NCBI GenBank assembly: GCA_945862275.1 | Contig: CAMAYA010000058.1 | Span: 1-7,301, forward strand | Source: Legionella genomosp. 1 | Lineage (GTDB): Bacteria; Pseudomonadota; Gammaproteobacteria; Legionellales; Legionellaceae | Reading direction: 5' to 3' | DNA: 7,301 nt | Part shown: one piece after another, positions 6,258-7,301 of the stretch | Position numbering within the stretch: the stretch's first letter is position 1 | Layout: each line of letters begins with the position of its first letter | The notes under the pieces: generated by a model | The model's database searches: none | What the model was told of the DNA's origin: nothing | What the model saw: the letters and a program-made list of their open reading frames with translations, nothing else | Position numbers and translations under genes: made by a program

Positions 6258-6566
6258 ATGTTTATTGTGAAATTAACCTATAAAGTAGGCTTAAGTGAGG
6301 TAGATAAATATTTACAAGCACACCGCGAGTTTCTGGATTATCACTATCAACAAGGCTTGTTTTTGGTATCTGGCCCCATGAAGCCACGAACGGGCGGCAT
6401 TCTGATTGCGCTGACCACTGACCGCGCGTATCTGGAGTCGGTTTTACTGCAAGATCCATATGCCCTCACGGGCATTGCTGATCATGAATTGATTGAATTT
6501 ACCCCGGGCAAACACCGTGACGACATCAAAGACATCATCAGACAAACAGAAGGTAAATTATGTTGA
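6258..6566 (+). CDS. YciI-like small protein between the two P-protein genes
   Basis: A 102-residue soluble protein of the YciI (YCII-related, ferredoxin-like alpha/beta) family. Visible marks are MFIVKLTYK (first strand), AHREFLDYHYQQGLFLVSGP (21-40) with His22 in the position of the family's conserved histidine, GGILIAL (46-52), and the QDPYALTGI stretch (65-73) followed by LIEFTPGK. The biochemical role of most YciI proteins is unknown; some related proteins are parts of degradative enzymes, so no reaction is assigned. AGGGG (6247-6251) precedes ATG 6258 with a 6-base gap. It lies 3 bases after gcvPA and overlaps gcvPB by 7 bases, so it must be co-expressed with the glycine cleavage enzyme. 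This suggests, but does not prove, a role tied to P-protein or to a product of glycine cleavage. Codon use looks like that of its neighbours. Confidence 0.85.
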   Translation: MFIVKLTYKVGLSEVDKYLQAHREFLDYHYQQGLFLVSGPMKPRTGGILIALTTDRAYLESVLLQDPYALTGIADHELIEFTPGKHRDDIKDIIRQTEGKLC

Positions 6567-7301
6567 TTTTCGACCAATCGCAACCGGGCCGACAGGCCTC
6601 TGCACAATCGCCTAAACGCCACACAAGTCCTTACACCATTCCTGCTGAATTTCAACGCCAAGCGGCTCCTCGCTGGCCCGCGTGTTCTGAATTGCAGGTC
6701 GTACGACATTATACACGCCTGTCACAAAAAAATTTCGCCATTGATACCCATTTCTACCCCCTCGGCTCGTGCACAATGAAATACAACCCGCGTGGTGTGC
6801 ACAAAGCGGCTAACATTACAGGATTTAGCAACCGTCACCCCCTCATGCCGGTTGACGCAAGCCAGGGGGTTTTGCAAGCACTATTTATGCTTCAAACCTA
6901 CCTGCTCGACATCACGGGGATGAGCGGAATATCCTTAACCCCCATGGCCGGTTCTCAAGGAGAATTTGCAGGCGTCGCAATGATCAAAGCCTATCATCAA
7001 TCACGCGGCGACCACCTTCGTGATGAAATATTGATTCCAGACGCCGCACATGGCACCAATCCAGCATCCGCCGTGATGTGCGGTTTTAAAATCGTTGAAA
7101 TCCCCACCGCCCCTGATGGCGATATGGATCTTGACGCGCTGCGCCACCACTTAGGCCCCAAAACGGCCGGCATCATGCTCACGAATCCATCCACACTGGG
7201 ATTGTTTATGCGACAAATCAAAGAAATCGCTGACATGGTCCATCAAGCGGGTGGGTTACTCTACTACGACGGTGCAAATTTAAATGCCATCGTGGGTCAA
7301 G
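6560..7301 (+). CDS. gcvPB: Glycine dehydrogenase (decarboxylating) subunit 2, P-protein beta half, partial
   Basis: The gene runs off the right edge; 247 codons are visible of about 480-490 expected from family members. It encodes the half of P-protein that carries the pyridoxal-phosphate lysine, which lies beyond the window. Visible marks are THFYPLGSCTMKYNPR (63-78), TPMAGSQGEFAG (127-138), ILIPDAAHGTNPASAVMCGF (157-176), LTNPSTLGLF (207-216) and GGLLYYDGANLNAIVGQ (231-247), where the Asp in YYDGAN is the conserved residue that contacts the cofactor in this fold type. The start ATG 6560 lies 6 bases before the YciI stop ends (7-base overlap), with AGAAGG at 6548-6553 as a good ribosome site. 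No in-frame stop occurs up to 7301. Confidence 0.95.
   Translation, partial: MLIFDQSQPGRQASAQSPKRHTSPYTIPAEFQRQAAPRWPACSELQVVRHYTRLSQKNFAIDTHFYPLGSCTMKYNPRGVHKAANITGFSNRHPLMPVDASQGVLQALFMLQTYLLDITGMSGISLTPMAGSQGEFAGVAMIKAYHQSRGDHLRDEILIPDAAHGTNPASAVMCGFKIVEIPTAPDGDMDLDALRHHLGPKTAGIMLTNPSTLGLFMRQIKEIADMVHQAGGLLYYDGANLNAIVGQ

Overview
This window looks like an ordinary chromosomal stretch of a gammaproteobacterium, possibly of the Legionella/Coxiella kind. The evidence is a DUF1841 protein, a glycine-cleavage P-protein split into two genes, moderate GC in the genes, and AT-rich spacers with E. coli-like -35/-10 promoters. The taxonomic placement is inferred from gene content only and is tentative. 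No mobile element, CRISPR array, tRNA or rRNA was seen.

Layout. (1) Positions 1-157, minus strand: the first 52 codons of a probable family-4 glycosyltransferase that runs off the left edge. It is separated by an AT-rich divergent promoter region from (2) pabB (339-1754) and pabA (1755-2333), a directly abutting pair encoding the two components of aminodeoxychorismate synthase. (3) Positions 2334-2716 hold no convincing gene: there is a decayed-looking coding stretch, a GCATGC inverted pair followed by a T-run (possible terminator), and a promoter. (4) A DUF1841 gene (2717-3169) has no known function. (5) From about 3331 begins a tight glycine cleavage operon: its own promoter, gcvT (3390-4472), gcvH (4498-4887), gcvPA (4890-6254), a small YciI-like gene (6258-6566) and gcvPB (6560 to beyond the right edge). 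Gaps inside the operon are 25, 2 and 3 bases, followed by a 7-base overlap.

How the genes work together. PabBA makes the p-aminobenzoate precursor of folate. The Gcv proteins break down glycine and load the released one-carbon unit onto tetrahydrofolate, so both clusters belong to folate one-carbon metabolism, although they have separate promoters. The least expected element is the YciI-like gene placed, with translational overlap, between the genes for the two halves of the P-protein. I found no clear sign of a wholly new system.
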